Source of the DNA: CBINFS01 sp966250015
GTDB lineage: Bacteria > Bacteroidota > Rhodothermia > Rhodothermales > DASSAV01
Length of the DNA stretch: 64,000 nucleotides
Direction of reading: 5' to 3'
Assembly: GCA_966250015.1 (NCBI GenBank)
Contig: CBINFS010000009.1
Span: 62,001 to 126,000, forward strand
The notes under the pieces are model-generated. The model ran no database searches and was not told where the DNA came from. It worked only from the letters and a program-made list of their open reading frames with translations. Position numbers and translations under genes: made by a program. Positions 16,623-25,040 of this stretch are shown here, piece by piece. Every line of letters starts with the position of its first letter. Positions within the stretch are counted from its first letter, which is position 1.

Positions 16623-17804
16623 CTATGCGGCTTGGGACTCTCTCTCTTGCAAAATGAGACCCACCTTGAGTCGCTCGACAAGCTCGCCAATCATTTCCAA
16701 ATTCAGATCGTCTCTATCGGCCAGGGCGGTAAAGGCTGATCCAAAGGTTTCCAAACCAGCTCTAGTGCAAAGATTTCCAAGGCTCCTCACTAACGATTTC
16801 GGATCGAGCATAAAGCGAACCGAAATGTCAGCCTGCTGATTGATCTTATATGCCTCCAGAAAAAACAGTAATCCATTAAGCATCTGCTGAGCAGACATCA
16901 GGGCAAGCGCCGTCGTATAGTAAGCCACGGGCTCAGTCCGATTTATGCTCAACATTTCATTCGAGTGAATGAGGGCCGACGACGGTTCGTTCAGTTTGAG
17001 TGCAGCCTGTGCGGCCAGCAAATGGGCGTAGAAGGCGTTCTCAGCAGTGAGCTCTTCGAAGCGCATGTTGCCATATACTTGGAGCACTTTGTCGTACTGC
17101 TCCAGGACAAAGTACGATACCCCCAGTTGGAAGGCGTAGTAGGCACGAAGGTGATCATTGGGAGCGTTGTCGTGCTCATCCCAGAGGAGTTGTAAGCGCG
17201 CGCCGTACTTCTCTTTCATCTTATCGGCATTGTGCGCATAGCCAGTATGGATGATCTCCGCATCCGCCTGTAAAATGACGCTACCTGTTTTCCTGGCATA
17301 AGCTACGATGACGTCGCGAATCTGGTTGTGTACACTCCCCCAGTACCGGACGGACGGGTGGTTGGGGATAATCCTTTCCTGATAGATGCGATCCGCTGCC
17401 ATGATCTGTCCTTCACGCATCAGATTCCGCACGATGAGCTGAACGGCCGCAATATCAGGTTCCTGGATAGTCCGACGAATCAGCTTCCAGTGATCCAGTT
17501 CCGGAATGTACTCGTCGCCGTCCAGGATGAGAATGTAGTCACCGGTGGCGAGGTCGAAGCTGTAGTTCCTGGCTTTGGAAAACGAATTCGGCCACTCAAT
17601 TTCTTCGAACACATCCGCATATCGACGGGCGATGTCCTGGGTGCCGTCAGTGGAACCAGTATCCACCACCACGATCTCATCGACGTGTGGTCGGGCCAGG
17701 CTCAGACACTGCTCGAGTCCTTCGGCTTCGTTTTTTACGATCATACAAAGCGAAAGCCTGGGGCCTGTCGCCCTTTTCCGATATTTGCGGTTTGGTTTAC
17801 TCAT
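16623..17804 (-). CDS. Glycosyltransferase family 2 with C-terminal helical (TPR-like) part
   Basis: The 393-residue cytoplasmic protein starts with basic residues, then the GT-A fold: LSLCMIVKNEAEGLEQCL, VVVDTGSTDGTQDIA, and the metal/nucleotide-binding ILDGDEYIP at about residue 95. From about residue 215 it is all-helical with TPR-like pairs (AYYAFQLGVSYFVLEQYDKV). This GT2-TPR design (as in SunS-like enzymes) is typical for transferases that modify proteins. The gene is convergent with the second flagellin, 145 bp away, and slightly poorer in GC (about 47 %) than its neighbours. Flagellin or a surface glycan is the likely acceptor (inference from context). Confidence 0.85.
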   Translation of the reverse strand: MSKPNRKYRKRATGPRLSLCMIVKNEAEGLEQCLSLARPHVDEIVVVDTGSTDGTQDIARRYADVFEEIEWPNSFSKARNYSFDLATGDYILILDGDEYIPELDHWKLIRRTIQEPDIAAVQLIVRNLMREGQIMAADRIYQERIIPNHPSVRYWGSVHNQIRDVIVAYARKTGSVILQADAEIIHTGYAHNADKMKEKYGARLQLLWDEHDNAPNDHLRAYYAFQLGVSYFVLEQYDKVLQVYGNMRFEELTAENAFYAHLLAAQAALKLNEPSSALIHSNEMLSINRTEPVAYYTTALALMSAQQMLNGLLFFLEAYKINQQADISVRFMLDPKSLVRSLGNLCTRAGLETFGSAFTALADRDDLNLEMIGELVERLKVGLILQERESQAA

Positions 17805-17945
17805 ATCAACAGGTTTGTACCACCCGATAGGACGTAGAACAATATTTTCAGTTCGTCTTATTGCGCATGTCGTGCCAAACTACCGAGTGAGCCTGGACCG
17901 AGGTCGCAGAAAGACATATCCTCCCTTTCCTGCCGCAGTTTTCAC

Positions 17946-17972
17946 TTAAGTGAGGACGGTCAAATCCGATAC
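17946..17972 (+). promoter_or_regulatory. Sigma-28 promoter candidate of the fliS-fliD-fliT operon
   Basis: TTAA, 15 bases, then TCCGATAC, 113 bases before the fliS start. It shares the extended form TTAAG...CCGATACC with the elements of fliC1 and flgM. One base of the -10 core (T for G) departs from the consensus. Confidence 0.6.
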
Positions 17973-18084
17973 CATCAACATAAATGAATGACGTCCGGAA
18001 ACCGTAAATCGGAAAGGATGTCAATCCAACACGGAAATTCCTTCCTGAGAATAGATTTGGTGAGAATCAAAGAGCACAGTAATT

Positions 18085-18405
18085 ATGAGTAACGGATTTC
18101 TCGTTCGTCAATACCAGCAACAAGCAATCATGTCTTCAACGCCTGAAATGCTGGTCGCCAAAATGTATGACCTCGCCATTTCAGCCTGCCATCGGGACGA
18201 TCGCAGTAAGCTCAGAAAGGTACTTGCCGAATTGATATCCAGCCTGAATTTTGAAAAGGGCGGAGAAATTGCTGGCAGACTCTATAATCTGTACGAGTAT
18301 TGTATGGAGCAAAGCGTCTCCGGCGACCTGAAACCAATTGTCGACATTTTGACGGGACTTCGTGACGCGTGGAATCAGGGAGTCCTTTGCAGGAAAGCCG
18401 CCTGA
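18085..18405 (+). CDS. fliS: Flagellin export chaperone FliS
   Basis: The 106-residue helical protein shows FliS hallmarks: RQYQQQAIMSSTPEMLVAKMYDLAI at the start and SSLNFEKGGEIAGRLYNLYEYC in the middle. FliS binds the C-terminal D0 helix of flagellin in the cytoplasm and prevents premature polymerisation. It is somewhat shorter than the usual 125-135 residues. It heads the fliS-fliD-fliT-flgM cluster downstream of the flagellins; fliD follows after 56 bp. Confidence 0.9.
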   Translation: MSNGFLVRQYQQQAIMSSTPEMLVAKMYDLAISACHRDDRSKLRKVLAELISSLNFEKGGEIAGRLYNLYEYCMEQSVSGDLKPIVDILTGLRDAWNQGVLCRKAA

Positions 18406-18461
18406 TACGCCTTCTCGCCATTTAATGAATCGACAATACTTCTATAAAAATTACTGAGACG

Positions 18462-19946
18462 ATGGCCAGCTCAAGTGCGATCTATAATGCCAACAGCCCT
18501 TACGAGACGCTGATTTCCAGCATGATCACGATCGAGCGGCAGCCTCAGCTCCGATTAAAGGACGAGCGTAACGAGCAGAATCGCATGAACGGGGTGCTGA
18601 GCGATCTGCACAGTAAGCTCTCGGCCCTCCATACGCTCTTAAAGCGATTCAGTGATCCGCTGTCGAATCCGTTCGGGAGCCGCGGGGTAGCTACGAGTGC
18701 AACCGCATTCAGCGCAACCGCAGCCGAAACTGCCATGTTTGGCGCCCACACCCTCAAAGTCGAGCGGCTGGCAAGCGCAGACACCCGTATCTCACAGCAG
18801 TTTACGAGCAGCGGAAATTCACTGCGCGCCTTTTTTGATTCGAATGGTGCGCAGACGTTTACCATTCAAGTTGCAAGCCCGACAATTGACGACACAAGCC
18901 GCCGCGTTGATGTTACGGTAACGATTGATCCGACGGGTTCGACCGACGCTGAGATTCTGAAAGAGATTTCGGCCGCCATCAATGCGGCCATGAACGATGC
19001 TGCGGCGGATGGAACGATCAAAAAAGCAGAGGTAGCCGGTGCCTCGGTCGTCAACGAGACGGCCGACACGGCGAGGTTATCGTTAAGGAGCGGCCAGACC
19101 GGTTTTGCCAATCGACTCGAGTTTGGCGACTCGGCGGCCGGACTGCTCGCCTTACTTGGCGTCACGAACGATGCCGTAGCCACAGGAACGGGAGGGGGAC
19201 AAGTTGTCGCCGTTGGTACCTCTGAGACCGATTCGGAGCTCAACAGCAAGTTTGTGCTGGACGGTCTTACCCTTTACCGGAGCAAAAACGAAGTATCCGA
19301 CGCAATCGACGGAGTCACCATCCAGCTTAAGCAGGTGATGACGGAACCTGCCAGCTTTACGGTCGAACCGAACGCGGAGGCCTCGAAAAAGGAAATCAAC
19401 GACTTTATCAAGTCGTATAACGAAATACTAGCCTTTATAAAGGGGAAAAGCTCAATCGACGCGGACGCGGGCGTCCGGGGGGACTTCGCCAATGAGAGCG
19501 CCTACACGGAGCTTCGATTCGGCATGAGGATGGACGTCGTCGGGCGAGTCTCCAGCCAGCCTGCGGAAGCCCCGACCTACATCACCGACCTGGGTATCGA
19601 AATCGCGTCGGATGGTAGCCTGAGCATAAAAGACGCGGAAAAACTGACTGCGGCACTTCAAAAAGACCCTGACGCTGTTCGGAGTCTTTTTGCGGGCTCC
19701 GACGGAATTGCCAAGCGCCTCGAGACCAGGATCGAAAAGTACGTCGGAATAAACGGTTTCATTAAGAGCCGACAGAAGGTCATCGACGAACGGATACGTC
19801 GGTACGACAAACGTATCGCCGACATGGACGACCAACTGGCACGCCGTGAGACCCAACTCCGCATGCAATTTGCCAAGCTCCAGGAGACCATCGCCCTCCT
19901 TCAGGGGCAGCAGCAGATGCTGTTTGGATACGTAATGGGTTATTGA
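18462..19946 (+). CDS. fliD: Flagellar filament cap protein FliD (HAP2)
   Basis: The 494-residue protein has the FliD_N region (NSPYETLISSMITIERQPQL) with a coiled-coil, a variable surface domain, and the FliD_C helical end (DERIRRYDKRIADMDDQLAR), where IADMDDQL and FAKLQETIALLQGQQQML are typical. It forms the cap at the filament tip and folds incoming flagellin. The next gene starts 14 bases after its stop codon. Confidence 0.93.
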   Translation: MASSSAIYNANSPYETLISSMITIERQPQLRLKDERNEQNRMNGVLSDLHSKLSALHTLLKRFSDPLSNPFGSRGVATSATAFSATAAETAMFGAHTLKVERLASADTRISQQFTSSGNSLRAFFDSNGAQTFTIQVASPTIDDTSRRVDVTVTIDPTGSTDAEILKEISAAINAAMNDAAADGTIKKAEVAGASVVNETADTARLSLRSGQTGFANRLEFGDSAAGLLALLGVTNDAVATGTGGGQVVAVGTSETDSELNSKFVLDGLTLYRSKNEVSDAIDGVTIQLKQVMTEPASFTVEPNAEASKKEINDFIKSYNEILAFIKGKSSIDADAGVRGDFANESAYTELRFGMRMDVVGRVSSQPAEAPTYITDLGIEIASDGSLSIKDAEKLTAALQKDPDAVRSLFAGSDGIAKRLETRIEKYVGINGFIKSRQKVIDERIRRYDKRIADMDDQLARRETQLRMQFAKLQETIALLQGQQQMLFGYVMGY

Positions 19947-19960
19947 AAAAGGTTCACATT

Positions 19961-20305
19961 ATGACTGCGATTTCGCTCCTGGAAGACGTATATAATAATG
20001 GCGAGGCGCTCTGCGAAGCGCTCCGGGAAGAGGACTACGAACGCTTCTCGGAGCTGGCCCGGGCTCGAGGGACGCTCATCGAGCAGCTCGGTAAGGCGGA
20101 TAGATCGAAGAAGGACACCCCCGAGTGGAAGCAGTGGAGTGACCGCCTGGTCGAGCAGGACGAAGTGATGCAACAACTGGTCAAGGAACGAGAGCAAGCG
20201 CTCGCCGAAAAGCTGAACGTGATGGGTCGGTATCAAGGGGCAAGGCAGTCCTACGCGGGCGAAGCCATACGGCCTTCCATCCTCAATCCCGACGTGCGTG
20301 GATAG
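19961..20305 (+). CDS. FliT-like flagellar chaperone
   Basis: The 114-residue, all-helical, charged protein (SLLEDVYNNGEALCEALREE) lies directly after fliS and fliD, where FliT, the FliD chaperone, is encoded in many bacteria. Sequence identity to known FliT is not evident by eye, so the call rests on size, fold and place. An in-frame TTG at 19943 overlapping the fliD stop could also be the start; the ATG at 19961 with AAAGG upstream is preferred. Confidence 0.65.
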   Translation: MTAISLLEDVYNNGEALCEALREEDYERFSELARARGTLIEQLGKADRSKKDTPEWKQWSDRLVEQDEVMQQLVKEREQALAEKLNVMGRYQGARQSYAGEAIRPSILNPDVRG

Positions 20306-20334
20306 ACTACTGAACTCTATTACGGACCGTGCAT

Positions 20335-20361
20335 TTAAGATTTTGATCTGACGTCCGATAC
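20335..20361 (+). promoter_or_regulatory. Sigma-28 promoter candidate of flgM
   Basis: TTAA, 15 bases, then TCCGATAC, 55 bases before the flgM ATG. The extended match TTTAAG...CCGATACC is shared with fliC1 and fliS. A FliA-driven flgM gives the usual negative feedback on FliA. Confidence 0.65.
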
Positions 20362-20415
20362 CCGTTGTAGAAGGGAATACGAAATACAAGATTTTTCGGC
20401 AAAACACTGACTGTC

Positions 20416-20778
20416 ATGAACATTCGTGACCTCTACACTGCCAGCACCAACCGCGCCGAACAGATCCGTAGTGGATCGATGGGCGGCGCGATGAGGCCGG
20501 AATCAGCCGGTTCCGAGCAAACGAAGGCGATACAACCCGTCGCTCCGGTTCGGGATCGGGTCGAGATTTCCGATGCTGCCCGTGCGGCCGCCGCGGAACA
20601 CGAAAAGTCGCAGCAGTTGGAGTTTGCGAAAAAGGCCCTGCATAGTTTACCGCCCTTGAGCGCTGAACGTGCAGCCGACATTCAAAAGCGCATCGAGGAA
20701 GGCTATTACAGCCAGCCGGACGTCGTCAAAAAGGTAGCCGAAAAAGTAGTCCCTGACCTGACCGGAAAACTTGAATAG
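20416..20778 (+). CDS. flgM: Anti-sigma-28 factor FlgM
   Basis: The 120-residue protein has a disordered N-terminal half and a C-terminal FlgM core: DRVEISDAARAAAAEHEKSQ, then LPPLSAERAADIQKRIEEGY and a final helix ending VPDLTGKLE. FlgM binds FliA until the hook is complete and is then exported. It is longer at the N-terminus than the usual 90-100 residues. Its target, fliA, lies at 61661 in the same window, and a sigma-28 element precedes it. Confidence 0.85.
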   Translation: MNIRDLYTASTNRAEQIRSGSMGGAMRPESAGSEQTKAIQPVAPVRDRVEISDAARAAAAEHEKSQQLEFAKKALHSLPPLSAERAADIQKRIEEGYYSQPDVVKKVAEKVVPDLTGKLE

Positions 20779-20803
20779 AAAATAACTTGCCCCCTGTAGT
20801 ACG

Positions 20804-20834
20804 ACCCTCGTCCCTGTAGGACGAGGGTTTTTTA
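20804..20834 (+). terminator. Rho-independent terminator after flgM
   Basis: ACCCTCGTCC (20804-20813) pairs with GGACGAGGGT (20819-20828) across a CTGTA loop, followed by a run of T. It separates flgM from the convergent response-regulator gene. Confidence 0.92.
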
Positions 20835-20841
20835 TTGGCAT

Positions 20842-22233
20842 TCACTGCAGCAGACCTTCTTCGCGGTAGCGGCGGAGCTTGTTGCGGATGGTTCGGGCGC
20901 TGATCCCGAGGCGTTCGGCGGCAAGCTGCTGGTTGTTGTCGGTTTCGTCGAGCGCCTGCATGATCATGTACCGCTCCATGTCGTCGATCGTCTGAAGCCT
21001 TGAAACGTCCAACGACTTTCCGGACGGGTCAGACGACGGCTTCGCGTCGGAGAAGAAATTGTTGAACACGTCGTCCGGCTCGATGACCGTGCGTTCGGCA
21101 GAAAGCAGTACGCCGCGCTGGACCATGTTCTCGAGCTGCCGGACGTTGCCGACCCAGTTGTAGGTCTGGAACTGCTTCAAAAGGTCCGGCGAGATCCGTT
21201 TGGCCGGAAGGGCATATAGCTCACAGTACTTTTTGACGAAGTGTTCAGCCAGTATCGGAACGTCCGATATGCGCTCCCGGAGCGGCGGAACGGTCAGCGG
21301 GAAGACCGAGAGCCGGTGGTAGAGGTCTTCGCGGAACTGGCCGCTTGCGATGGCCTGGCTCAGGTCGCGGTTGCTCGTGGCGATGACGCGGACGTCAACC
21401 TTCTGCGTTTCAGCGGCGCCCACCTTCTGGAACTCCTGTTCCTGCAATACCCGCAACAGCTTGGCCTGAACGGGAAGGTCGATCTCGGTGATCTCGTCGA
21501 GGAGCAGCGTCCCTCCGTCCGCCCTTTCGAATGCACCCGTCATGTCCTCGATGGCGCCAGTAAAAGCACCTTTCCGGTGTCCGAAGAGGTGGCTTTCGAC
21601 GAGCTCACGTGGAAGATTTGCGCAGTTGAGCGTTACGTAGGGACCGTCCGCACGCTTGCTGCACTGGTGGATGAGCCTAGCGAGGATCTCCTTACCGGTA
21701 CCGCTCTCTCCCTGGATGAATACGGGCGCTTTGTTGTTGGCAACGAGAGGTAAAAGCTCTTTCAGCCGTTCGATCGACGGGTGATTCCCGATGTATTCAA
21801 TCGGCGAATGCGAAGTGCGGGAGCGAGGTTTGCGTGTTTTCGGTTCAGCTGCCGGTTCGGGAGCCGTTTTGACCAGAGAGGCCTGGATACGCTCGACGAG
21901 TTCGGTCGTCGAAAACGGTTTGGGAATGTAATCGATCGCCCCGTTCTGCATGGTACGGACGGCATGCTGAACGTTGGCGTGAGCCGTGATCATGATGACG
22001 CGGGTACGGGGGTATTCCTGGCGGATGTGCGCCAGCAATTCGAGCCCATCCATGTCCGGCATCATAAAGTCGGTAACGACGAGGTCGTATTCCTGCTTCT
22101 TCAGTTCCTCCACTGCCTGTACGGCGTTGAGGCAACACTTCACATTCATTCCGTGGCGTGTAAGCAGACGCTCAAAAAGCCCGTGTAGCAGTTGCTCGTC
22201 GTCGACAAACAGAATATTAGGCCGCTGATCCAT
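20842..22233 (-). CDS. Sigma-54-dependent response regulator, FlrC/FleR type
   Basis: The 463-residue NtrC-family activator has a receiver domain (acidic pair DD11-12, phosphoacceptor Asp55 in VVTDFMMPDMDG, Lys in IPKPF), a AAA+ domain with Walker A GESGTGKE, the sigma-54-contacting GAFTGA loop, Walker B GGTLLLDEI, and a C-terminal Fis-type helix-turn-helix (QQLAAERLGISARTIRNKLR). It opens sigma-54 promoters after phosphorylation. Its kinase is encoded 84 bp upstream on the same strand, and the long flagellar operon with a sigma-54 element lies just beyond, so a flagellar role like FlrC/FleR is likely. Confidence 0.92.
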   Translation of the reverse strand: MDQRPNILFVDDEQLLHGLFERLLTRHGMNVKCCLNAVQAVEELKKQEYDLVVTDFMMPDMDGLELLAHIRQEYPRTRVIMITAHANVQHAVRTMQNGAIDYIPKPFSTTELVERIQASLVKTAPEPAAEPKTRKPRSRTSHSPIEYIGNHPSIERLKELLPLVANNKAPVFIQGESGTGKEILARLIHQCSKRADGPYVTLNCANLPRELVESHLFGHRKGAFTGAIEDMTGAFERADGGTLLLDEITEIDLPVQAKLLRVLQEQEFQKVGAAETQKVDVRVIATSNRDLSQAIASGQFREDLYHRLSVFPLTVPPLRERISDVPILAEHFVKKYCELYALPAKRISPDLLKQFQTYNWVGNVRQLENMVQRGVLLSAERTVIEPDDVFNNFFSDAKPSSDPSGKSLDVSRLQTIDDMERYMIMQALDETDNNQQLAAERLGISARTIRNKLRRYREEGLLQ

Positions 22234-22317
22234 ATAACACCTATTGTACGATGACCCCGAGGCAGTATGAGCGCTCCAGCACCGCGGTAATAATCATTGT
22301 TAAAATACCTTCCTGCA

Positions 22318-23040
22318 TCAACCAAAATCCGACGAGGTCCGCTGCCAGGGTAGCTCGATGGTGAAACAGGTTCCGGAAATTTCGTCATTAGACGAAAGAT
22401 ACAGCTTTCCACCATGTGCGTGCACGATACGAAGGGCAATTGGAAGCCCAATCCCAAGGTTCTGTGCCTTCGTCGTAAAAAAGGGCAGAAATACCTGAGA
22501 TTCCGGATTTTCGAGCGAAATGACGCCGGAATTTCTCACGTCAAAGCGAACCGTTCCCGAATATTCATCAATTTTTACCCCGAAACGCACGCTGTTCCCA
22601 TTGGATGAGGCGTCGAGTGCGTTCTGGACGAGCACGAGGAGCGCCTGCCGTAGGAGGCGAGGATCGGCAAGTACTGTGCAGTCCTCGTTTACTTCGAGAT
22701 CGAGTAGAACCCGCTCTCGATCGCAATCGTCGAGCGCCGCATCCAGATCATCGAGGACGTCCGACAGTCTGAGCGGTATCGGCACCGGAACCTGCGGATT
22801 GCAAAAGAGCTGGAGGTCTGCAAGGACGCGCTCCATCCGTGCAGTTCCCTCGATGATGCGGAGCGTCAACTCGCGCTGCTCCTTCGTAGCAAGGGTGTCG
22901 GTGAGTAGGTCGGCAAATCCTTCTATACCGGCTACCAAACTCCGGAGGCGATGCGAGAGGATATGTGCAAGCTCCATCAGAATGCGGTCCAGCTCCGGAT
23001 TCGGTTTTGGTATCGCTTCTGAGACTGAAGGCGTCAACAT
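22318..23040 (-). CDS. Soluble sensor histidine kinase, FlrB/FleS type
   Basis: The 240-residue protein has a HisKA segment with the phospho-acceptor His30 in LAHILSHRLRSLVAGIEG, and a HATPase_c domain with an N-box (LVLVQNALDASSNG), an altered G1 box (DVRNSGV) and the late boxes FLPFFTTKAQNLGIGLPIAL. There is no transmembrane segment and no PAS domain, so it senses an internal signal, perhaps the state of the export apparatus as proposed for FlrB/FleS. It is shorter than usual (350-400 residues). It is transcribed ahead of the regulator and diverges from flgB. Confidence 0.85.
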   Translation of the reverse strand: MLTPSVSEAIPKPNPELDRILMELAHILSHRLRSLVAGIEGFADLLTDTLATKEQRELTLRIIEGTARMERVLADLQLFCNPQVPVPIPLRLSDVLDDLDAALDDCDRERVLLDLEVNEDCTVLADPRLLRQALLVLVQNALDASSNGNSVRFGVKIDEYSGTVRFDVRNSGVISLENPESQVFLPFFTTKAQNLGIGLPIALRIVHAHGGKLYLSSNDEISGTCFTIELPWQRTSSDFG

Positions 23041-23427
23041 TCGGGATGCTACTCAAAAACAGATTGATAGAAATACAACTAGCCGCTGCCAGTCCAACAA
23101 AGGATATGCCACACCGGTGAACCGGGCTGACGGGTAGCAATAGCCTTTATTTGGGAAAGAACGTACGCTTCGCGCTGGCCCGGGTGATACATTTCTACCC
23201 TTCCGCCCATCATTAAAATAGGGTCTCGGAACGAGCCTCTCCTGATTATTTCCGGCAATTCTTTCCCGAAGCCGGAATGAATGCTCTGGCCAGAGCGGGC
23301 GCAAAGCGGCACATAACAGGGTCGCAACGTCGGAATGGACGTCATACGTGCCGTAATGCAGCATAGTGGCACGGAGGTTGAGAATGGGGTGCCTGAGTGA
23401 GAATCGACCTCCAATTGGACTCCTGTT
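23041..23427. other. Divergent control region between the kinase and flgB
   Basis: This 387-bp region contains the sigma-54 element of the flgB operon (23367-23382) near its right end. A promoter for the kinase-regulator operon must lie in the left part; I see no sigma-54 or sigma-28 consensus on the minus strand, so it is probably a vegetative promoter. No upstream activator repeats were clear. Confidence 0.45.
23367..23382 (+). promoter_or_regulatory. Sigma-54 promoter of the flgB operon
   Basis: TGGCACG, 4 bases, TTGAG gives the -24 GG and -12 spacing of sigma-54 promoters, with A for C in the -12 GC. It lies 45 bases upstream of the flgB ATG. A sigma-54 activator gene pair is encoded immediately beyond on the other strand. 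Confidence 0.7.
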
Positions 23428-23766
23428 ATGGAAACACCCAAGATCGACCTGCTGCGGAGGGCCATGACCGCCTACACCTGGCGGATGCAGGCACATACGA
23501 GCAACATCGCCAACCTCGATACGCCCAACTACCAGCGTGTGTCGGTTTCGTTCGAAGACGAGCTTCAAGACGCGATGCGTGGAACGCCCAGTATGCGTGA
23601 AACGGAAGGCGTAATGCCGCAGATGAAGGTCGAAGAGGGTCCGGCCATCCTCGAAGACGAGTTGATGGAGCTGGCTGACACCCAGATGCGGACACAGCTC
23701 GTGACCAGAGCCCTACGAGGACACTTCGATGCCCTCCGAACCGGGATCACCGGCCGAACGGGATGA
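23428..23766 (+). CDS. flgB: Flagellar proximal rod protein FlgB
   Basis: The 112-residue rod protein has the flagellar rod motif HTSNIANLDTPNYQRVSVSFED and the C-terminal amphipathic helix (ADTQMRTQLVTRALRGHFDA). It assembles on FliE in the periplasm after type III export. It is the first gene of the long plus-strand basal body-hook operon, 45 bases behind a sigma-54 element; flgC follows after 46 bp. Confidence 0.92.
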   Translation: METPKIDLLRRAMTAYTWRMQAHTSNIANLDTPNYQRVSVSFEDELQDAMRGTPSMRETEGVMPQMKVEEGPAILEDELMELADTQMRTQLVTRALRGHFDALRTGITGRTG

Positions 23767-23812
23767 CGGCAGCGGTAAACGATTTGAACAACCTCAACCG
23801 AACGAGTGACTC

Positions 23813-24313
23813 ATGCTGATCACGAACCGATTTTTTTCCGTTTTCCGGACGGCAGCTCGGGGCATGGAGGCCCAGCGCATCGCCATGGGCACGGCCTCTG
23901 AAAACATTGCCAACGCCACGACGTCGCGCACGGCAGACGGCACCGCATACGCCATCAAACGCGCCGTTCACCAGGTGGAGAACGAGGATTACACACGATT
24001 CAGCAGCGTCCTCAGCCGGAAGCAAAGCGAGCTGATGCAGACCGATCCGCGCCACCTGTCCGGTCCGTCTCTCCAGCGACGGCTACCCGAATCGGAGCTT
24101 GGCCCGGTCACCGAGGTCCAGGAGGAAGAGCGACTCCGTGCGGAGTACGACCCTTCCCATCCTCACGCCGACGCCCAGGGGTACGTCTACTACCCCGACG
24201 TGAACGTCGTTGAGGAGATGACGCGGATGATCTCCGCAAACCGAATCTACGAGGCCAACCTGACGGCCGTACAGGCTGCCAAGGAGGTAATCAAACGCAC
24301 GCTCGAGATCTGA
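23813..24313 (+). CDS. flgC: Flagellar proximal rod protein FlgC
   Basis: The 166-residue protein has the N-terminal rod motif GMEAQRIAMGTASENIANA and the FlgC end PDVNVVEEMTRMISANRIYE followed by the helix ANLTAVQAAKEVIKRTLEI. It is a component of the proximal rod with FlgB and FlgF. The middle part is about 20 residues longer than the usual 135-150. Confidence 0.93.
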   Translation: MLITNRFFSVFRTAARGMEAQRIAMGTASENIANATTSRTADGTAYAIKRAVHQVENEDYTRFSSVLSRKQSELMQTDPRHLSGPSLQRRLPESELGPVTEVQEEERLRAEYDPSHPHADAQGYVYYPDVNVVEEMTRMISANRIYEANLTAVQAAKEVIKRTLEI

Positions 24314-24346
24314 TCCATTTGAAGTAACCGATTTACAACCTGATCC

Positions 24347-24637
24347 ATGAGTAACCCGATCCACGGATATCGCCAGATGCCGGTAGACGCGTTCGCCGGC
24401 ATTCGACAGACAACCGGTTTGCAACCCAAAAGCCCGATCGCCGAGACGTCCGAAACCAGGTCGGCCGGCGCGGTCCGCCGCCCTGTCACCACCGGGCTCA
24501 CTCCGGCCGAACAACAAATGATCGACCGATACTTTCCCGAGTCTCCCGTGATGGCGATGCGCCTCTACGGCCCGGGTCGCCAGGCACAGACCGTAAGACC
24601 GACGGGCGTCGGCTCGATGCTCGACCTTCGCGGGTGA
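24347..24637 (+). CDS. Unknown small protein in the basal-body operon
   Basis: The 96-residue protein is not one I can name. The N-terminal half is polar and disordered; a short ordered stretch, LTPAEQQMIDRYFPESPVMA, at about residue 51-70 is the only motif-like part, followed by MRLYGPGR. There is no signal or membrane segment. It lies between flgC (33 bp) and fliE, and its stop codon overlaps a GTG in the fliE frame. Place and size suggest a cytoplasmic assembly factor or exported substrate of the rod stage. Confidence 0.65.
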   Translation: MSNPIHGYRQMPVDAFAGIRQTTGLQPKSPIAETSETRSAGAVRRPVTTGLTPAEQQMIDRYFPESPVMAMRLYGPGRQAQTVRPTGVGSMLDLRG

Positions 24638-24672
24638 CCCCCTCCCGTCTCCCCCTTTCATCGCAAAAACCT

Positions 24673-25002
24673 ATGACGATCAGCCAGCTCCAGCGCCTTC
24701 AGAGCGCATACATCGAAGGAACCGATCGGCACCGTGACCTTCCGAACCCTCGAGGCGCGGGTGCGGCTCAAGGCTCGGATCCAACCGGATTTGGCGAAAC
24801 GCTCCGACAGGCAATCGACCAGGTCGACAGCCTCCAAAAAGAGGCGGACGACCAGATCACCCGGTTTGTATCCGGCGAGCAGGAGAACGTCCATGAGGTC
24901 ATGATTGCCATGAACCAGGCGAGCCTCTCCTTTCAGCTGATGACGGAGGTCCGCAACAAGATGATCGAAACCTATCAGGAGCTCATCCGCATGCAAGTCT
25001 GA
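24673..25002 (+). CDS. fliE: Flagellar hook-basal body complex protein FliE
   Basis: The 109-residue protein links the MS-ring to the rod. The conserved C-terminal helices are clear: FGETLRQAIDQVDSLQKEAD, then ENVHEVMIAMNQASLSFQLM and VRNKMIETYQELIRMQV. The ATG at 24673 gives the usual length; a GTG at 24634 overlapping the previous stop codon would add 13 residues and cannot be excluded. Confidence 0.93.
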   Translation: MTISQLQRLQSAYIEGTDRHRDLPNPRGAGAAQGSDPTGFGETLRQAIDQVDSLQKEADDQITRFVSGEQENVHEVMIAMNQASLSFQLMTEVRNKMIETYQELIRMQV

Positions 25003-25040
25003 TCCGGGCTCCCAAATCCGGGTGATTATTACCGATCGTC

